From: RGIG5612 sp045627365
GTDB lineage: Bacteria; Bacillota; Clostridia; Lachnospirales; Lachnospiraceae
NCBI GenBank assembly: GCA_045627365.1
Contig: JAZQNN010000027.1
Coordinates: forward strand, 1 to 47,142
DNA: 47,142 bases
Direction: 5' to 3'
A program made the position numbers and the translations under genes. The stretch's first letter is position 1, and every line of letters starts with the position of its first letter. The notes beneath the pieces were generated by a model. That model saw only the letters and a list, made by a program, of their open reading frames with translations, did not search any database and had not been told where the DNA came from. This document shows, piece after piece, positions 23,484 through 33,000 of this stretch.

Positions 23484-26105
23484 TTACAGTAAATCCGCTA
23501 CCTTGGCAAGTGCAGCCGGGATGCCTGATGCATCTTTGCCGCCGGCCTGAGCCATATTAGGCTTGCCGCCGCCACCGCCGCCTACGCAAGGAGCGATAGC
23601 CTTGATGATATTTCCGCAGTGAACGCCGGCCTTAACGGCACCGTCTGTTGCGGTCACGATAAGAGATACCTTGCCTTCAGCTTCTGAAGCAAGTACTACA
23701 AGGCCTTCTCCGATCTGATCTTTAAGCTTGTCGCCGAGTTCTCTGAGTTCAACCATGGCAACGCCTGAAAGGGCCTTGGTGATGAACTTAACGCCGTTCT
23801 TTTCCTGAACCGAGATATCACCGAGCGAATCCTGAGCAGCTTTGGCTTTCATGGAAGCGATTTCTCCCTGAAGAGCCTTGATTTGTGCCTGAAGGTCATC
23901 AATCTTCTCACCGAGCTTGTCAGGTGTTACCTTAGCCTTGGCAGCTGCCTCGTTGTATGCCTTCTCGATATCGTTGAAGAATGTGAGCACGTTCTTGCCG
24001 GTGATAGCTTCGATCCTTCTTACTCCGCTTGCCACAGAGCCTTCTGAAACGATCTTGAACATGCCGATCGTGCCGATATTGCTTACGTGTGTTCCTCCGC
24101 AAAGTTCCTTGGAGAAATCACCCATTTTGACTACTCTTACCTTAGCGCCGTACTTCTCTCCGAAAAGTGCCATTGCGCCGGTCTTCTTTGCCTCTTCGAT
24201 ATCCATGATATCGGTAACTACAGGAAGGGCTTCCTCGATCTTATTGTTGACGATCTCCTCGACCTTGCGGATCTCGTCAGTGCTCATTGCTGAGAAATGT
24301 GTAAAGTCAAAACGAAGTCTGTCGCCGTTTACAAATGAACCTGCCTGCTCTACATGGTCGCCCAGAACGATCCTTAAGGCTGCCTGAAGAAGATGTGTTG
24401 CTGAGTGGTTCTTAGCTGTAGCTGCACGAAGTTCTTCATTGATCTCGAGCCGGGCGGCGTCTCCTGATACGAACTGGCCTCTTGTAACAACGCCTACGTG
24501 GCCTATAACGCCGTTTGCAAGGTTAAGAACGTCCTTAACTTCAAACTCAGCGTCCTTGGTGCTGATGATACCTTTATCTGCGTCCTGGCCGCCCTTGGTA
24601 GCGTAGAACGGTGTCTTTTTAACGATGAGGGTTCCGATATCGCCTTCTGCAAGTGTCTCAACCACCGAATCCTCAGAAGTGAGAGCGATGATTTCAGACT
24701 CGCCGGTAGTCTTTTCGTAACCGATGAATTCGGTTGCTGTAAGTACAGGAAGTTCCTCATATACTGTAGCGTCCGCACCCATATAGTTCGTAACCTTACG
24801 AGCCTTACGTGCGGTCTCCCTCTGGTTCTGCATTTCCTTGTTGAAGCCTTCGGTGTCGACCGTCATTCCGGCATCTTCGCAAACGTCTGTTGTAAGGTCA
24901 AGCGGGAATCCGAATGTGTCATAAAGCTTGAAAGCATCAGCTCCCTGAAGAACTGTAGTGCCCTCTGCCTTGCAGCCTTCGATCATCTCGCCGAGCTTCT
25001 TCATGCCCTGGTCAAGAGTCTTGTAGAACTTGCTCTCTTCGTTGGCCAGAGTATTGAGAATCATACTCTTCTTCTCTTCAAGTTCAGGATAAGCATCCTT
25101 AGAGCACTCGATAACTACTTCGCTTAAGATCGGCATAAAGTGGTCAGCGATGCCGAGCATCCTGATGTGGCGGGCAGCTCTTCTGATAAGTCTTCTGAGG
25201 ACATATCCGCGGCCTTCGTTGGACGCGTTGATTCCGTCAGAGATCATGAATGTTGCGCTTCTGATGTGGTCAGTGATCAGACGGATAGAAATATCTTTCT
25301 TCTCATCCGTGTGGTATACGATACCTGCAGCCTCGCAAACCTTATCGCGAATCGCGCAGATCGTATCAACGTCGAAAATCGAGTCAACGTTCTGTGATAC
25401 AACTGCAAGACGCTCAAGGCCCATGCCTGTGTCGATATTCTTGTTGGCCAGGGTCTCATATCCTCCCTTGCCGTCTCCGTTAAACTGTGTAAATACGTTG
25501 TTCCAGACCCCGATATAACGGTCGCAGTCGCAGCCTACTGTGCAGCCCGGTTTTCCGCAGCCGTATTTCTCGCCTCTGTCATAGTAAACCTCTGAGCATG
25601 GTCCGCAAGGTCCTGCGCCGTGCTCCCAGAAGTTATCTTCCTTGCCGAATCTGAAGATACGCTCAGCAGGAACTCCGACTTCCTTGTTCCAGATGTCAAA
25701 TGCTTCATCGTCATCCAGATAAACTGAAGGATACAGGCGGTCTTCCTCAAGTCCTACCCACTTTGTGAGGAATTCCCAAGTCCATGCAATTGCCTCATGC
25801 TTGAAGTAATCGCCGAACGAGAAGTTGCCGAGCATCTCAAAGAATGTGCCGTGACGCGCGGTCTTGCCTACGTTCTCGATATCGCCTGTACGGATGCACT
25901 TCTGACAGGTCGCAACTCTTCTTCTCGGAGGGATCTCCTGGCCTGTGAAATAAGGCTTAAGAGGTGCCATTCCTGCGTTGATAAGAAGCAGTGAATTGTC
26001 ATTGTGCGGAACGAGCGAAAAGCTCTTCATTACTAAGTGGTCCTTGCTCTCAAAGAAGTCAAGGTACATTTTTCTAAGTTCATTTAAGCCATATGATTGT
26101 CTCAT
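23484..26105 (-). CDS. alaS: Alanyl-tRNA synthetase
   Basis: 873 aa, normal length. Catalytic core with SFSLVPHNDNSLLLINAGM at the start and motif GHGxG-like GRGYVLRRLIRRA; editing domain with HSATHLL (HxxxH) and the distal CGGTHV zinc ligands; C-Ala (DHHA1) domain ending with the glycine run GGGGGGKPNMAQAGG. Besides tRNA it also charges tmRNA, which is in this window. No T-box leader is visible; it follows tyrS by 16 bases. Confidence 0.98.
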   Translation of the reverse strand: MRQSYGLNELRKMYLDFFESKDHLVMKSFSLVPHNDNSLLLINAGMAPLKPYFTGQEIPPRRRVATCQKCIRTGDIENVGKTARHGTFFEMLGNFSFGDYFKHEAIAWTWEFLTKWVGLEEDRLYPSVYLDDDEAFDIWNKEVGVPAERIFRFGKEDNFWEHGAGPCGPCSEVYYDRGEKYGCGKPGCTVGCDCDRYIGVWNNVFTQFNGDGKGGYETLANKNIDTGMGLERLAVVSQNVDSIFDVDTICAIRDKVCEAAGIVYHTDEKKDISIRLITDHIRSATFMISDGINASNEGRGYVLRRLIRRAARHIRMLGIADHFMPILSEVVIECSKDAYPELEEKKSMILNTLANEESKFYKTLDQGMKKLGEMIEGCKAEGTTVLQGADAFKLYDTFGFPLDLTTDVCEDAGMTVDTEGFNKEMQNQRETARKARKVTNYMGADATVYEELPVLTATEFIGYEKTTGESEIIALTSEDSVVETLAEGDIGTLIVKKTPFYATKGGQDADKGIISTKDAEFEVKDVLNLANGVIGHVGVVTRGQFVSGDAARLEINEELRAATAKNHSATHLLQAALRIVLGDHVEQAGSFVNGDRLRFDFTHFSAMSTDEIRKVEEIVNNKIEEALPVVTDIMDIEEAKKTGAMALFGEKYGAKVRVVKMGDFSKELCGGTHVSNIGTIGMFKIVSEGSVASGVRRIEAITGKNVLTFFNDIEKAYNEAAAKAKVTPDKLGEKIDDLQAQIKALQGEIASMKAKAAQDSLGDISVQEKNGVKFITKALSGVAMVELRELGDKLKDQIGEGLVVLASEAEGKVSLIVTATDGAVKAGVHCGNIIKAIAPCVGGGGGGKPNMAQAGGKDASGIPAALAKVADLL

Positions 26106-26121
26106 TTTTATTTGCCTCGGA

Positions 26122-27351
26122 TTATTTGATAATGATCTTGAATGATTTCTTCTTGCCTTTTTTCAGGATGAGGTAATCTGCCCCACCCAGATCCGCGGCA
26201 GCCAGTACCCTTCTTACATCAGTGATCTTCTCATCATTTATGAGAACTCCGCCGCCTTCGATAAGTCTGCGGCCATCGCTTCTTGTTGTAGCCATCTTAG
26301 TGTCAACAAGTGCCTGGATAACGTCGATCTTGCCTGCTTCGATATCAGCCAGTGCGTACTCGTATGTCGGCATATCATCGCTTACACCGCCGCCTGCAAA
26401 TACCGCTCTTGCAGCTTCCTGAGCCTTGACAGCCTCTTCCTCGCCGTGAACGATCTTGGTGATCTCGAATGCAAGTACTTCTTTGGCCTTGTTGATCTCA
26501 GCGTCCTTAAGCGCGCCGAGACGTCTTACTTCGTCCATCGGAAGGAATGTGAGCAGTCCTAAGCACTCCTCAACTTTGGCGTCCTCGATGTTTCTCCAAT
26601 ACTGGTAGAAATCGTAAGGGGTGGTCTTCTCGGGATCAAGGAATACGGCACCTGCCATGGTTTTGCCCATCTTCTTGCCGTCTGATGTTGTAAGGAGCGT
26701 GAATGTAAGGCCGTAAGCCGGCTGCTGTTCTTTCTTTCTGATAAGCTCAACGCCGCCGATAATATTGGACCACTGGTCATCTCCGCCCATCTCAAGAACT
26801 ACACCGTAATCGTTGTGAAGTTTCAGGAAATCGTATGACTGCATGATCATGTAGTTGAACTCGAAGAATGTCAGGCCGCGCTCCATCCTCTGTTTGTAGC
26901 ACTCTGCCGTAAGCATCCTGTTAACGGAAAACTGTGTGCCGACTTCTCTTAAGAAATCAACATAGTTGAGGTTCAGCAGCCAGTCCGCGTTGTTGGCCCA
27001 GATCATGTTGTCTGTGTCTAAGTATTTGCTGATCTGCTTCTTGAAGCACTCAACATTCTCATTGATGGTCTCGCGTGTAAGCATCTGACGCATGTCGGAC
27101 TTGCCTGTCGGATCGCCGATCATCGTGGTTCCGCCGCCCATAAGAGCAACAGGTGTATGACCTGCAGCCTGCATATGCTTCATGGCCATGATCGTAAGGA
27201 AATGGCCGACAGTCAGTGAATTGGCTGTTGCGTCGAAGCCTATATAGAATTTAACCTTCTCCTTGCCGAGAAGCTCACGGAGCTCCTCCGGATGGGTACA
27301 CTGTGCGATAAAACCTCTCTCTTCAAGTATGTCGTATACATTCTGTGACAT
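26122..27351 (-). CDS. tyrS: Tyrosyl-tRNA synthetase
   Basis: 409 aa class I synthetase. HIGH-like motif in SLTVGHFLTI, tyrosine pocket QSYDFLKLH and GGDDQWSNI, KMSKS-like motif GKKMGKT, and a C-terminal S4 RNA-binding domain (ATTRSDGRRLIEGGGVLIN). Its ATG is directly after the stop of the CBS gene. The shorter KMGKT version is seen in one of two TyrRS subgroups. Confidence 0.97.
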   Translation of the reverse strand: MSQNVYDILEERGFIAQCTHPEELRELLGKEKVKFYIGFDATANSLTVGHFLTIMAMKHMQAAGHTPVALMGGGTTMIGDPTGKSDMRQMLTRETINENVECFKKQISKYLDTDNMIWANNADWLLNLNYVDFLREVGTQFSVNRMLTAECYKQRMERGLTFFEFNYMIMQSYDFLKLHNDYGVVLEMGGDDQWSNIIGGVELIRKKEQQPAYGLTFTLLTTSDGKKMGKTMAGAVFLDPEKTTPYDFYQYWRNIEDAKVEECLGLLTFLPMDEVRRLGALKDAEINKAKEVLAFEITKIVHGEEEAVKAQEAARAVFAGGGVSDDMPTYEYALADIEAGKIDVIQALVDTKMATTRSDGRRLIEGGGVLINDEKITDVRRVLAAADLGGADYLILKKGKKKSFKIIIK

Positions 27352-27783
27352 TTATACATCCTCCTGTTCGGATAACTTATCGATCTTACTCTGCAGATAT
27401 TTGAGGATCTCGCGTCTGGTGATGATGCCGATGAAATTCTCCTCATCGTCGATAACAGGAACAAAGTTCTGCATCATGACCGCCTCGACGATATCCTCCA
27501 TATGTGCGTTAGCCCTTACAGGCTTATTATCTCTTGTTCTTTTAACCTTCGTGATCGGGAAATTCTGTGCATCCCTGACACTTACGGAAACTTCAAAATT
27601 CTTTACCAATGCTCCAAGCAAATCGCCTGATGTAATTGTGCCGATGTATTTTCCGGTCTTGCTGATAAGCGGAATTGATGTGTATTTGTGTTCCTCAATC
27701 TTCTGAACCGCTTTGTACAAAGACGCTTCTTCGGTCACATAATCGACTTCGCTCTTGGGGGTAAGACAGAACATAATATTCAT
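27352..27783 (-). CDS. CBS-domain pair protein
   Basis: 143 aa from ATG 27783, chosen for the AGGAGGG ribosome site; the longer frame to 27882 covers the promoter. Two CBS domains (residues ~8-60 and ~75-130): YTSIPLISKTGKYIGTITSGD and FVPVIDDEENFIGIITRRE, given here as their cores IPLIS, GTIT, VPVID, GIIT. Such free-standing CBS pairs bind adenine nucleotides and regulate partners; the partner is unknown. It leads the tyrS-alaS transcript and its stop touches the tyrS ATG. Confidence 0.88.
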   Translation of the reverse strand: MNIMFCLTPKSEVDYVTEEASLYKAVQKIEEHKYTSIPLISKTGKYIGTITSGDLLGALVKNFEVSVSVRDAQNFPITKVKRTRDNKPVRANAHMEDIVEAVMMQNFVPVIDDEENFIGIITRREILKYLQSKIDKLSEQEDV

Positions 27784-27853
27784 TGACTGGCCCTCCTGAT
27801 TTTTAGCAATAAAAACACAGGCATAATCGTCCACATTACGAATATGCCAGAGT

Positions 27854-27882
27854 AGTATACACAAATATTTTATATAAATCAA
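27854..27882 (-). promoter_or_regulatory. Promoter of the CBS-tyrS-alaS transcript
   Basis: On the minus strand TTGATT (27877-27882), 17 bases, then TATACT (27854-27859). The leader before the CBS gene would be ~65 bases, too short for a T-box. Confidence 0.7.
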
Positions 27883-27907
27883 GATAAATGTTTTAAGATT
27901 GATTTAT

Positions 27908-27943
27908 ACAAAAAGCCGCTCAAGGGATCCTTAAGCGGCTTTC
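27908..27943 (-). terminator. Rho-independent terminator of the rnf operon
   Basis: On the minus strand AAAGCCGCT pairs with AGCGGCTTT and is followed by TTTTG. It lies 25 bases after the rnfB stop. Confidence 0.85.
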
Positions 27944-27967
27944 ATATCAGATAAAAACAAACCGAAA

Positions 27968-28768
27968 TTATTCGACGACTATGCACTTTGCAGGGCATTT
28001 TCCGGCGCAGAGTCCGCATGCCGTGCACTTGGATGCATCGATCTTAGCGAGATTGTTCTCAACAGCGATCGCATCGTTCGGGCAGTTCTTAGCGCACAGA
28101 CCGCAGCCGATACAGCCGCTCTTGCAGACAGCCCTTACGTCCTTGCCTTTGGCAGTTGAGGAACATCTTACGATAACCTTCTGGTCAAACGGAACAAGCT
28201 CGATCAGATGCTTCGGGCAGGCCTGAACACATGCGGCGCACCCCATGCATTCGTCCTTTTTAACGAATGCTACGCCGTTTCTGATTTCAAGCGCACCAAA
28301 CCGGCAGGCAGCTACGCATGAGCCGAGGCCCAGGCAGCCGTTTGCACATGACTTTGGGCCGCCGCCGACCATAGTAGCAGCCTCACGGCATGTTGAAAGC
28401 CCTGAGTACTGATACTGAACTGATGCGGTCTCGCATGTGCCCTGACATTTAACGAAGGCGACTTTCTTCTCAACTTCCGCGCTTCCTCCGGTTATCGCCG
28501 CAATTTTGGCAGCGCACTCCGGTCCGCCTACCGGACACTGTCCTGCCGGTGCTTCACCCTTAGCGATTGCAGCAGCGAGGCCGTCACAGCCTGCGTAACC
28601 GCAGCCGCCGCAGTTGTTGCCCGGAAGGCAGGCACGAATAGCTTCTTCCTTCTCATCTACAGGAACAGCCAGAGCCTTTGCAACGATTCCGAGTACAATA
28701 CCGACCAGAAGTCCAAGTCCGGCAACAATAATTACAGCGATCAAAACAGCTTTAAGCATTAGTGCCAC
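27968..28768 (-). CDS. rnfB: Rnf complex subunit RnfB (iron-sulfur protein)
   Basis: 266 aa. One N-terminal transmembrane helix (~5-32) anchors a cysteine-rich cytoplasmic part. ACLPGNNCGGCGYAGCDGL and CPVGG form the first 4Fe-4S site, CLGLGSCVAAC and further CxxCxxCxxxCP motifs (CMGCAACVQACP, CIGCGLCAKNCP, CTACGLCAGKCP) supply the ferredoxin-like clusters. RnfB accepts electrons from reduced ferredoxin and passes them on to the Rnf complex. It is the last gene in the order rnfC-D-G-E-A-B, usual for Clostridia. Confidence 0.96.
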   Translation of the reverse strand: MALMLKAVLIAVIIVAGLGLLVGIVLGIVAKALAVPVDEKEEAIRACLPGNNCGGCGYAGCDGLAAAIAKGEAPAGQCPVGGPECAAKIAAITGGSAEVEKKVAFVKCQGTCETASVQYQYSGLSTCREAATMVGGGPKSCANGCLGLGSCVAACRFGALEIRNGVAFVKKDECMGCAACVQACPKHLIELVPFDQKVIVRCSSTAKGKDVRAVCKSGCIGCGLCAKNCPNDAIAVENNLAKIDASKCTACGLCAGKCPAKCIVVE

Positions 28769-28772
28769 CTCC

Positions 28773-29354
28773 TTAGATCAATCCGGCAAATCCGGTGAAC
28801 GCAATTGCCATAAGTCCTGCAGTTACGAGCGTGATAGGCATGCCCTGGAACGGCTTTGGAATGTCGTTATTGGCTGTCTTCTCACGAACGCCGGCAAGCA
28901 TGATGATCGCAACTGCGAAGCCAAGTGCTACAGAGAAACCGTTAACAGTACTGGTCACGAAATTGTAACCTGACTGAACGTTGGTAAGAGCTACGCCGAG
29001 AACAGCGCAGTTCGTGGTGATCAGCGGAAGATAAACGCCGAGCGCTTTATAAAGGGCCGGTGAAAATTTCTTAAGGACCGTCTCAACTACCTGAACGAGC
29101 ATCGCGATAACCAGAATGAATACGATGGTCTGCAGGTAAGTTACGCCGAGTTTCACAAGTATGTACTCGTTGATGACCCATGTAACCATGCTGGATACGG
29201 TAATAACGAAGATAACTGAAACGCCCATACCGAAGGCTGTGTTGATCTTCTTGGAAACTCCGAGGAAAGGACACAGTCCGAGGAACTGGCTCAGTACTAC
29301 GTTATTTACGAAAGCCGCGCCGATGGCGATAAGAATAAGATTGGTGTTGCTCAT
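28773..29354 (-). CDS. rnfA: Rnf complex subunit RnfA (membrane)
   Basis: 193 aa, six transmembrane helices, usual size. NNVVLSQFLGLCPFLGVS in the first helix carries the conserved Cys that, with the RnfE counterpart, holds an iron-sulfur cluster in the membrane; the mirror motif TTNCAVLGVAL gives the second Cys. It overlaps the end of rnfE by one base. Confidence 0.96.
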   Translation of the reverse strand: MSNTNLILIAIGAAFVNNVVLSQFLGLCPFLGVSKKINTAFGMGVSVIFVITVSSMVTWVINEYILVKLGVTYLQTIVFILVIAMLVQVVETVLKKFSPALYKALGVYLPLITTNCAVLGVALTNVQSGYNFVTSTVNGFSVALGFAVAIIMLAGVREKTANNDIPKPFQGMPITLVTAGLMAIAFTGFAGLI

Positions 29355-30049
29355 CAGTTCTTACCTCCTTCCTTAACTTCGCTTCCGGGGCAAACGCCGG
29401 AGCATGCACTGCACAGACCACAAGCCTTGCAGTCTGTATCGATGGTCGGTTTACCCTTCTTCATCTTGACCTTGTTCATGATCGCTACGAGGCAGGCAAG
29501 CACGAAGAATGCGCCCGGAGCAAGAACAAGGATGCTTACGTTGTACTGCTCAGGAATGATCCTTGCGCCGAAGATGGTTCCGGCACCTAAGAGCTCACGG
29601 ATAGCACCTAAGATCGTGATCGCGCAGGTGAATCCGAGTCCCATTCCAAGTCCGTCAAATGCTGCAGCTACAGGCTTGTTGAAGTATGCATAAGCTTCCG
29701 CACGGCCGAGGATGATACAGTTAACAACGATCAGCGGGATATAAAGACCCAGTGACTCGTTCAGAGCCGGAATGTATGCTTCCAGAAGGAACTGAACGAT
29801 AGTAACAAAGCTTGCAACGATCACGATGAACGCAGGGATCCTGACCTTGTTCGGGATCGCTTTTCTCAGGATAGAGATAAACAGGTTCGAGCAGATAAGG
29901 ACCGCGGTAGTTGCAAGTCCCATTCCGATGCCGTTGATGGCCGATGTGGTGATAGCCAGTGTCGGGCACATACCGAGCAGCAGAACGAATGTCGGATTTT
30001 CTCTTATAAGTCCGTTAAATAATCTTTCAAGTGGTGTATTGGGTTTCAT
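29354..30049 (-). CDS. rnfE: Rnf complex subunit RnfE (membrane), with C-terminal 4Fe-4S motif
   Basis: 231 aa; usual RnfE is ~200. Six helices, with the conserved Cys in LLGMCPTLAIT and VNCIILGRAEAYA. After the last helix the tail (~195-231) contains Cys207, 210, 213, 216 and 220: positions 210-220 fit C-x2-C-x2-C-x3-C-P, a 4Fe-4S site. By known NqrD topology the C-terminus should be in the cytoplasm, where RnfB and RnfC are. The tail is in frame and followed directly by rnfA, so it appears real. Confidence 0.95.
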   Translation of the reverse strand: MKPNTPLERLFNGLIRENPTFVLLLGMCPTLAITTSAINGIGMGLATTAVLICSNLFISILRKAIPNKVRIPAFIVIVASFVTIVQFLLEAYIPALNESLGLYIPLIVVNCIILGRAEAYAYFNKPVAAAFDGLGMGLGFTCAITILGAIRELLGAGTIFGARIIPEQYNVSILVLAPGAFFVLACLVAIMNKVKMKKGKPTIDTDCKACGLCSACSGVCPGSEVKEGGKN

Positions 30050-30682
30050 TTATTTGTCCCCCTTTCCACAGATATCGTTATGGGCAAATATAGCCGCGTC
30101 AACGCCATATGTCATAGCTTTGGTCGTCTTGGTAGCACCTGAGATAGCATCGACCTCATTCGGAGCTGCAGCGCCCGTCTTGGTGTAGTTGAAGAAATCA
30201 ACGTTCTTACCTGCGAACTGGCTTGCAAAAGCATCCTCCTTTGCCTTCATTCCAAGACCTGCGGTCTCGGAAATGCTGAGGATCGAATAACCGTTTACTG
30301 TGCCGTCGTTCCGGATGCCGACCGTGAATGTGATCGTTCCGCCGTAGCCTTTGTAAGACTCAACGTTGTAAACATATCCTAGGGTCTCGCCTGATGCGGA
30401 TTTTGCCTCCACGATTCCCGTAACCTTGGCTACAGAGCTGTCAACAGGAACGCCTGCTGCGTCTGCCTGCTTCTTGCAGGATTCTGCAAAAGCGTCAACA
30501 TCGAAGCTGTAATCCTCGAAAGACTCAGCGTCTTCGAAAACTGCCTGATAAGCGGCATTTCTGCTCTTGATCGCCTGTTCTTCACGCGGAGCTTCAGTTA
30601 CTTTGTAAACCAGTCCGAGAAGGGCTCCGGCTACAAGTGTGATCACGAAAAGGAGTAAGGTGTTCTTGATTATTTCTTTCAT
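30050..30682 (-). CDS. rnfG: Rnf complex subunit RnfG (FMN-binding)
   Basis: 210 aa. N-terminal membrane helix (~7-27), then an extracytoplasmic FMN-binding domain. VDAISGATKTTKAM contains the flavinylation motif SGATxT, where FMN is attached to Thr by an ApbE-type transferase. No canonical apbE is seen nearby; the protein at 3957-5210 lacks the catalytic motifs, so the enzyme is probably elsewhere. Confidence 0.95.
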   Translation of the reverse strand: MKEIIKNTLLLFVITLVAGALLGLVYKVTEAPREEQAIKSRNAAYQAVFEDAESFEDYSFDVDAFAESCKKQADAAGVPVDSSVAKVTGIVEAKSASGETLGYVYNVESYKGYGGTITFTVGIRNDGTVNGYSILSISETAGLGMKAKEDAFASQFAGKNVDFFNYTKTGAAAPNEVDAISGATKTTKAMTYGVDAAIFAHNDICGKGDK

Positions 30683-31638
30683 TTTGCCTGTGCCCCCTTT
30701 CCGAAATGCTTAGGAATAGCGATCTTCTCAATAAGCGGGGTAACAACGTTGCCGAGCAGGATCGCAAAGGAAACGCCCTCTGCTGAGCCGCCGAAAAGTC
30801 TGAACGTGCTTGTCAGAAGTCCGATGAAGATGGCGTAGATTATCCTGCCGCCGTGAGTGATCGGGCTTGTGACATAGTCTGTTGCCATGAAGAATGCGCC
30901 GAGCATCAGACCGCCGCCGCAAAGCTGCTCAAGGATGAACATGTAGTCGAATCCGCCTCTTGCGCACAGTGCGTAAACAGCCATGTAAACAGCAACAGTG
31001 AGAATGTAAAATACCGGGATCCTCCAGTCGATGATCTTGCGGATGATCAGGTAGATGCCGCCGACGAGAAGTGCGATAACGCAGGTCTCACCGATGGTGC
31101 CGCCGTGACGTCCTAAGAACATCTGAAGGAGTTCAACGCTCTCCCCTGCCTTGAGCTGGGTAAGCGGTGTAGGTCCTGCAACTCCGTCAAATGTGAAGTT
31201 GGTCATTGCAGCTGCAAATGATATAACCAGGAAGCATCTTGCAGCGAGTGCCGGGTTAACGAAGTTCTGGCCCAGTCCGCCGAAGAGCATCTTAACAACA
31301 AGGATCGCGAATACACCGCCGAGCACTGCCATCCAGATAGGAAGTGTGTGCGGCAGGTTGATTCCCAGAAGAAGTCCCGTAAGAACAGCGCTGTGATCGC
31401 CTATGGTACACGGTTTCTTCATGCATTTGTTATAGATAAATTCGGTAAGTACCGTTGACGCAACCGTCACAAGAACGAGGAGCAATGCCCTCCATCCGAA
31501 GTTGACGCATCCGAAGATGGTTGCCGGAAGCAAAGCAATGATGACCTCGAGCATGATGCGGGATGTAGTCTGAGACGCACGAACGTGAGGGTTGGCCGAA
31601 ACATTTAATAATTTTTTCTCTTCCATATCGTCCCTCAT
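30679..31638 (-). CDS. rnfD: Rnf complex subunit RnfD (membrane, FMN-binding)
   Basis: 319 aa with about ten transmembrane helices. FNPALAARCFLVISFA and DGVAGPTPLTQL correspond to the region of the FMN-carrying Thr (usually GATPL; here GPTPL). It is thought to be part of the ion-translocating core. It overlaps rnfC by four bases at the start and rnfG by four at the end. Confidence 0.95.
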   Translation of the reverse strand: MRDDMEEKKLLNVSANPHVRASQTTSRIMLEVIIALLPATIFGCVNFGWRALLLVLVTVASTVLTEFIYNKCMKKPCTIGDHSAVLTGLLLGINLPHTLPIWMAVLGGVFAILVVKMLFGGLGQNFVNPALAARCFLVISFAAAMTNFTFDGVAGPTPLTQLKAGESVELLQMFLGRHGGTIGETCVIALLVGGIYLIIRKIIDWRIPVFYILTVAVYMAVYALCARGGFDYMFILEQLCGGGLMLGAFFMATDYVTSPITHGGRIIYAIFIGLLTSTFRLFGGSAEGVSFAILLGNVVTPLIEKIAIPKHFGKGAQAK

Positions 31639-32954
31639 TTCTTCCTTCTTGCGGCCAGTGCTTCTTTACGCATGGTCTTGATTGCCTGTGTCAGATTACG
31701 TTTTGCAGGGCAAATAAATGAGCATGAGCCGCATTCCATGCACTCAACGCCGTTAAATGCCTCAAATCCTGCCAGATCGCCGTGTTCTGAGAAATCGGCC
31801 AGCTTGGTAGGCATCAGTCTTTCAGGGCAGATTTCAACGCATTTGCCGCAGTTGATGCAGGCAGATGCAGAAAGCTTGCTGACAATGTCCTTCTTGAAAG
31901 CGGTAATTGCCGATGTGCCTTTAAGAACAGGCATATCAAGGCTGTAGATTGGGATTCCCATCATAGGTCCGCCTGCGATGACTTTCTCCGGTTCTTCCTT
32001 GAAACCGCCGGCAGCTTCGATAAGTTCTGCCATATTGGTGCCGAGACGTACGCGGAAGTTGCGTGGATCGGCAACAGCATCGCCTGTTACGGTAACGATT
32101 CTCGAAATAAGAGGACGGCCAACTGCAACAGCCCTGTGGATAGCGTAAATAGTATCAACGTTGTCTACGATACAGCCAACGTCTGCAGGTAAAAGAGCTG
32201 AATTCAGTTCTCTCTTGGTCACTGCGTAGATCAGATGCCGTTCGGAGCCCTGCGGATACTTGGTCTTAAGCGCCTTAACGCTGACTTTCGGCTCATCCTT
32301 GACAAGATCCGATACCTTTTTGATCGCGTCCTTCTTGTTGTCTTCGATCGCGATAACGCCCTGTGCATTCGGGAATACCTGAAGAACTATCTTGAGTCCT
32401 TCGATGACCTTCTCAGGTTCTTCCATCAGGCGACGGTAATCGCTTGTCAGATAAGGCTCGCACTCCGCTCCGTTTACGATAACGTAGTCGATCTTCTCCG
32501 GTGCCTTAGGCGCCAGCTTGACCTGCGTTGGGAACGTGGCTCCGCCCATTCCCACAACACCTGCCTTTAAAACAAGTTCTTTGATTTCTTCCGGAGTCAT
32601 CTCACCGTAAGGCTTAACTTCCCACTGAGGCTCTTCTTCGTAAAGTCCGTCATTTTCAACAACGATGGAATTAACGCGGTTTCCGCCTGTTACGAGTCTC
32701 GGTTCGATTGCTTTAACGGTTCCTGAGACTGAAGAATGAATATTCGCTGAAACAAAACCACCTGCCTGGGCGATCAAAGTCCCGACAAGTACTCTGTCAC
32801 CTACGGCAACGACCGGTTGAGCCGGCGCACCGATATGCTGTGACACAGGAAAAACGAGATCCCCCTTTGGATCAAGAATCTCGATCGGCTTGTCCTTGGA
32901 TAATTCCTTTCCTCCCTCAGGATGAACTCCGCCTTTAAAAGTAAAAGCAGCCAT
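31635..32954 (-). CDS. rnfC: Rnf complex subunit RnfC (NADH-binding)
   Basis: 439 aa from ATG 32954, which has AAAGGAG upstream; the frame to 32999 covers the promoter. N-terminal FTFKGGVHPEGGKELSKD, then the nucleotide/FMN domain with GMGGATFPTQVKL and the ExEPYLTSDYR segment, then two 4Fe-4S motifs CINCGKCVEICP and CMECGSCSFICP. It is the cytoplasmic site of NAD+ reduction and the first gene of the operon. Confidence 0.96.
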   Translation of the reverse strand: MAAFTFKGGVHPEGGKELSKDKPIEILDPKGDLVFPVSQHIGAPAQPVVAVGDRVLVGTLIAQAGGFVSANIHSSVSGTVKAIEPRLVTGGNRVNSIVVENDGLYEEEPQWEVKPYGEMTPEEIKELVLKAGVVGMGGATFPTQVKLAPKAPEKIDYVIVNGAECEPYLTSDYRRLMEEPEKVIEGLKIVLQVFPNAQGVIAIEDNKKDAIKKVSDLVKDEPKVSVKALKTKYPQGSERHLIYAVTKRELNSALLPADVGCIVDNVDTIYAIHRAVAVGRPLISRIVTVTGDAVADPRNFRVRLGTNMAELIEAAGGFKEEPEKVIAGGPMMGIPIYSLDMPVLKGTSAITAFKKDIVSKLSASACINCGKCVEICPERLMPTKLADFSEHGDLAGFEAFNGVECMECGSCSFICPAKRNLTQAIKTMRKEALAARRKK

Positions 32955-33000
32955 ATCCTTCTCCTTTATGAATGAATTGAAACTTCGTTCAAAAATCAAC

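Noticed and set aside
26105..27900. T-box leader for tyrS or alaS
   Set aside because: The leader of the CBS-tyrS-alaS transcript is only ~65 bases and lacks the AGGGTGG-type T-box sequence; the tyrS-alaS gap is 16 bases.
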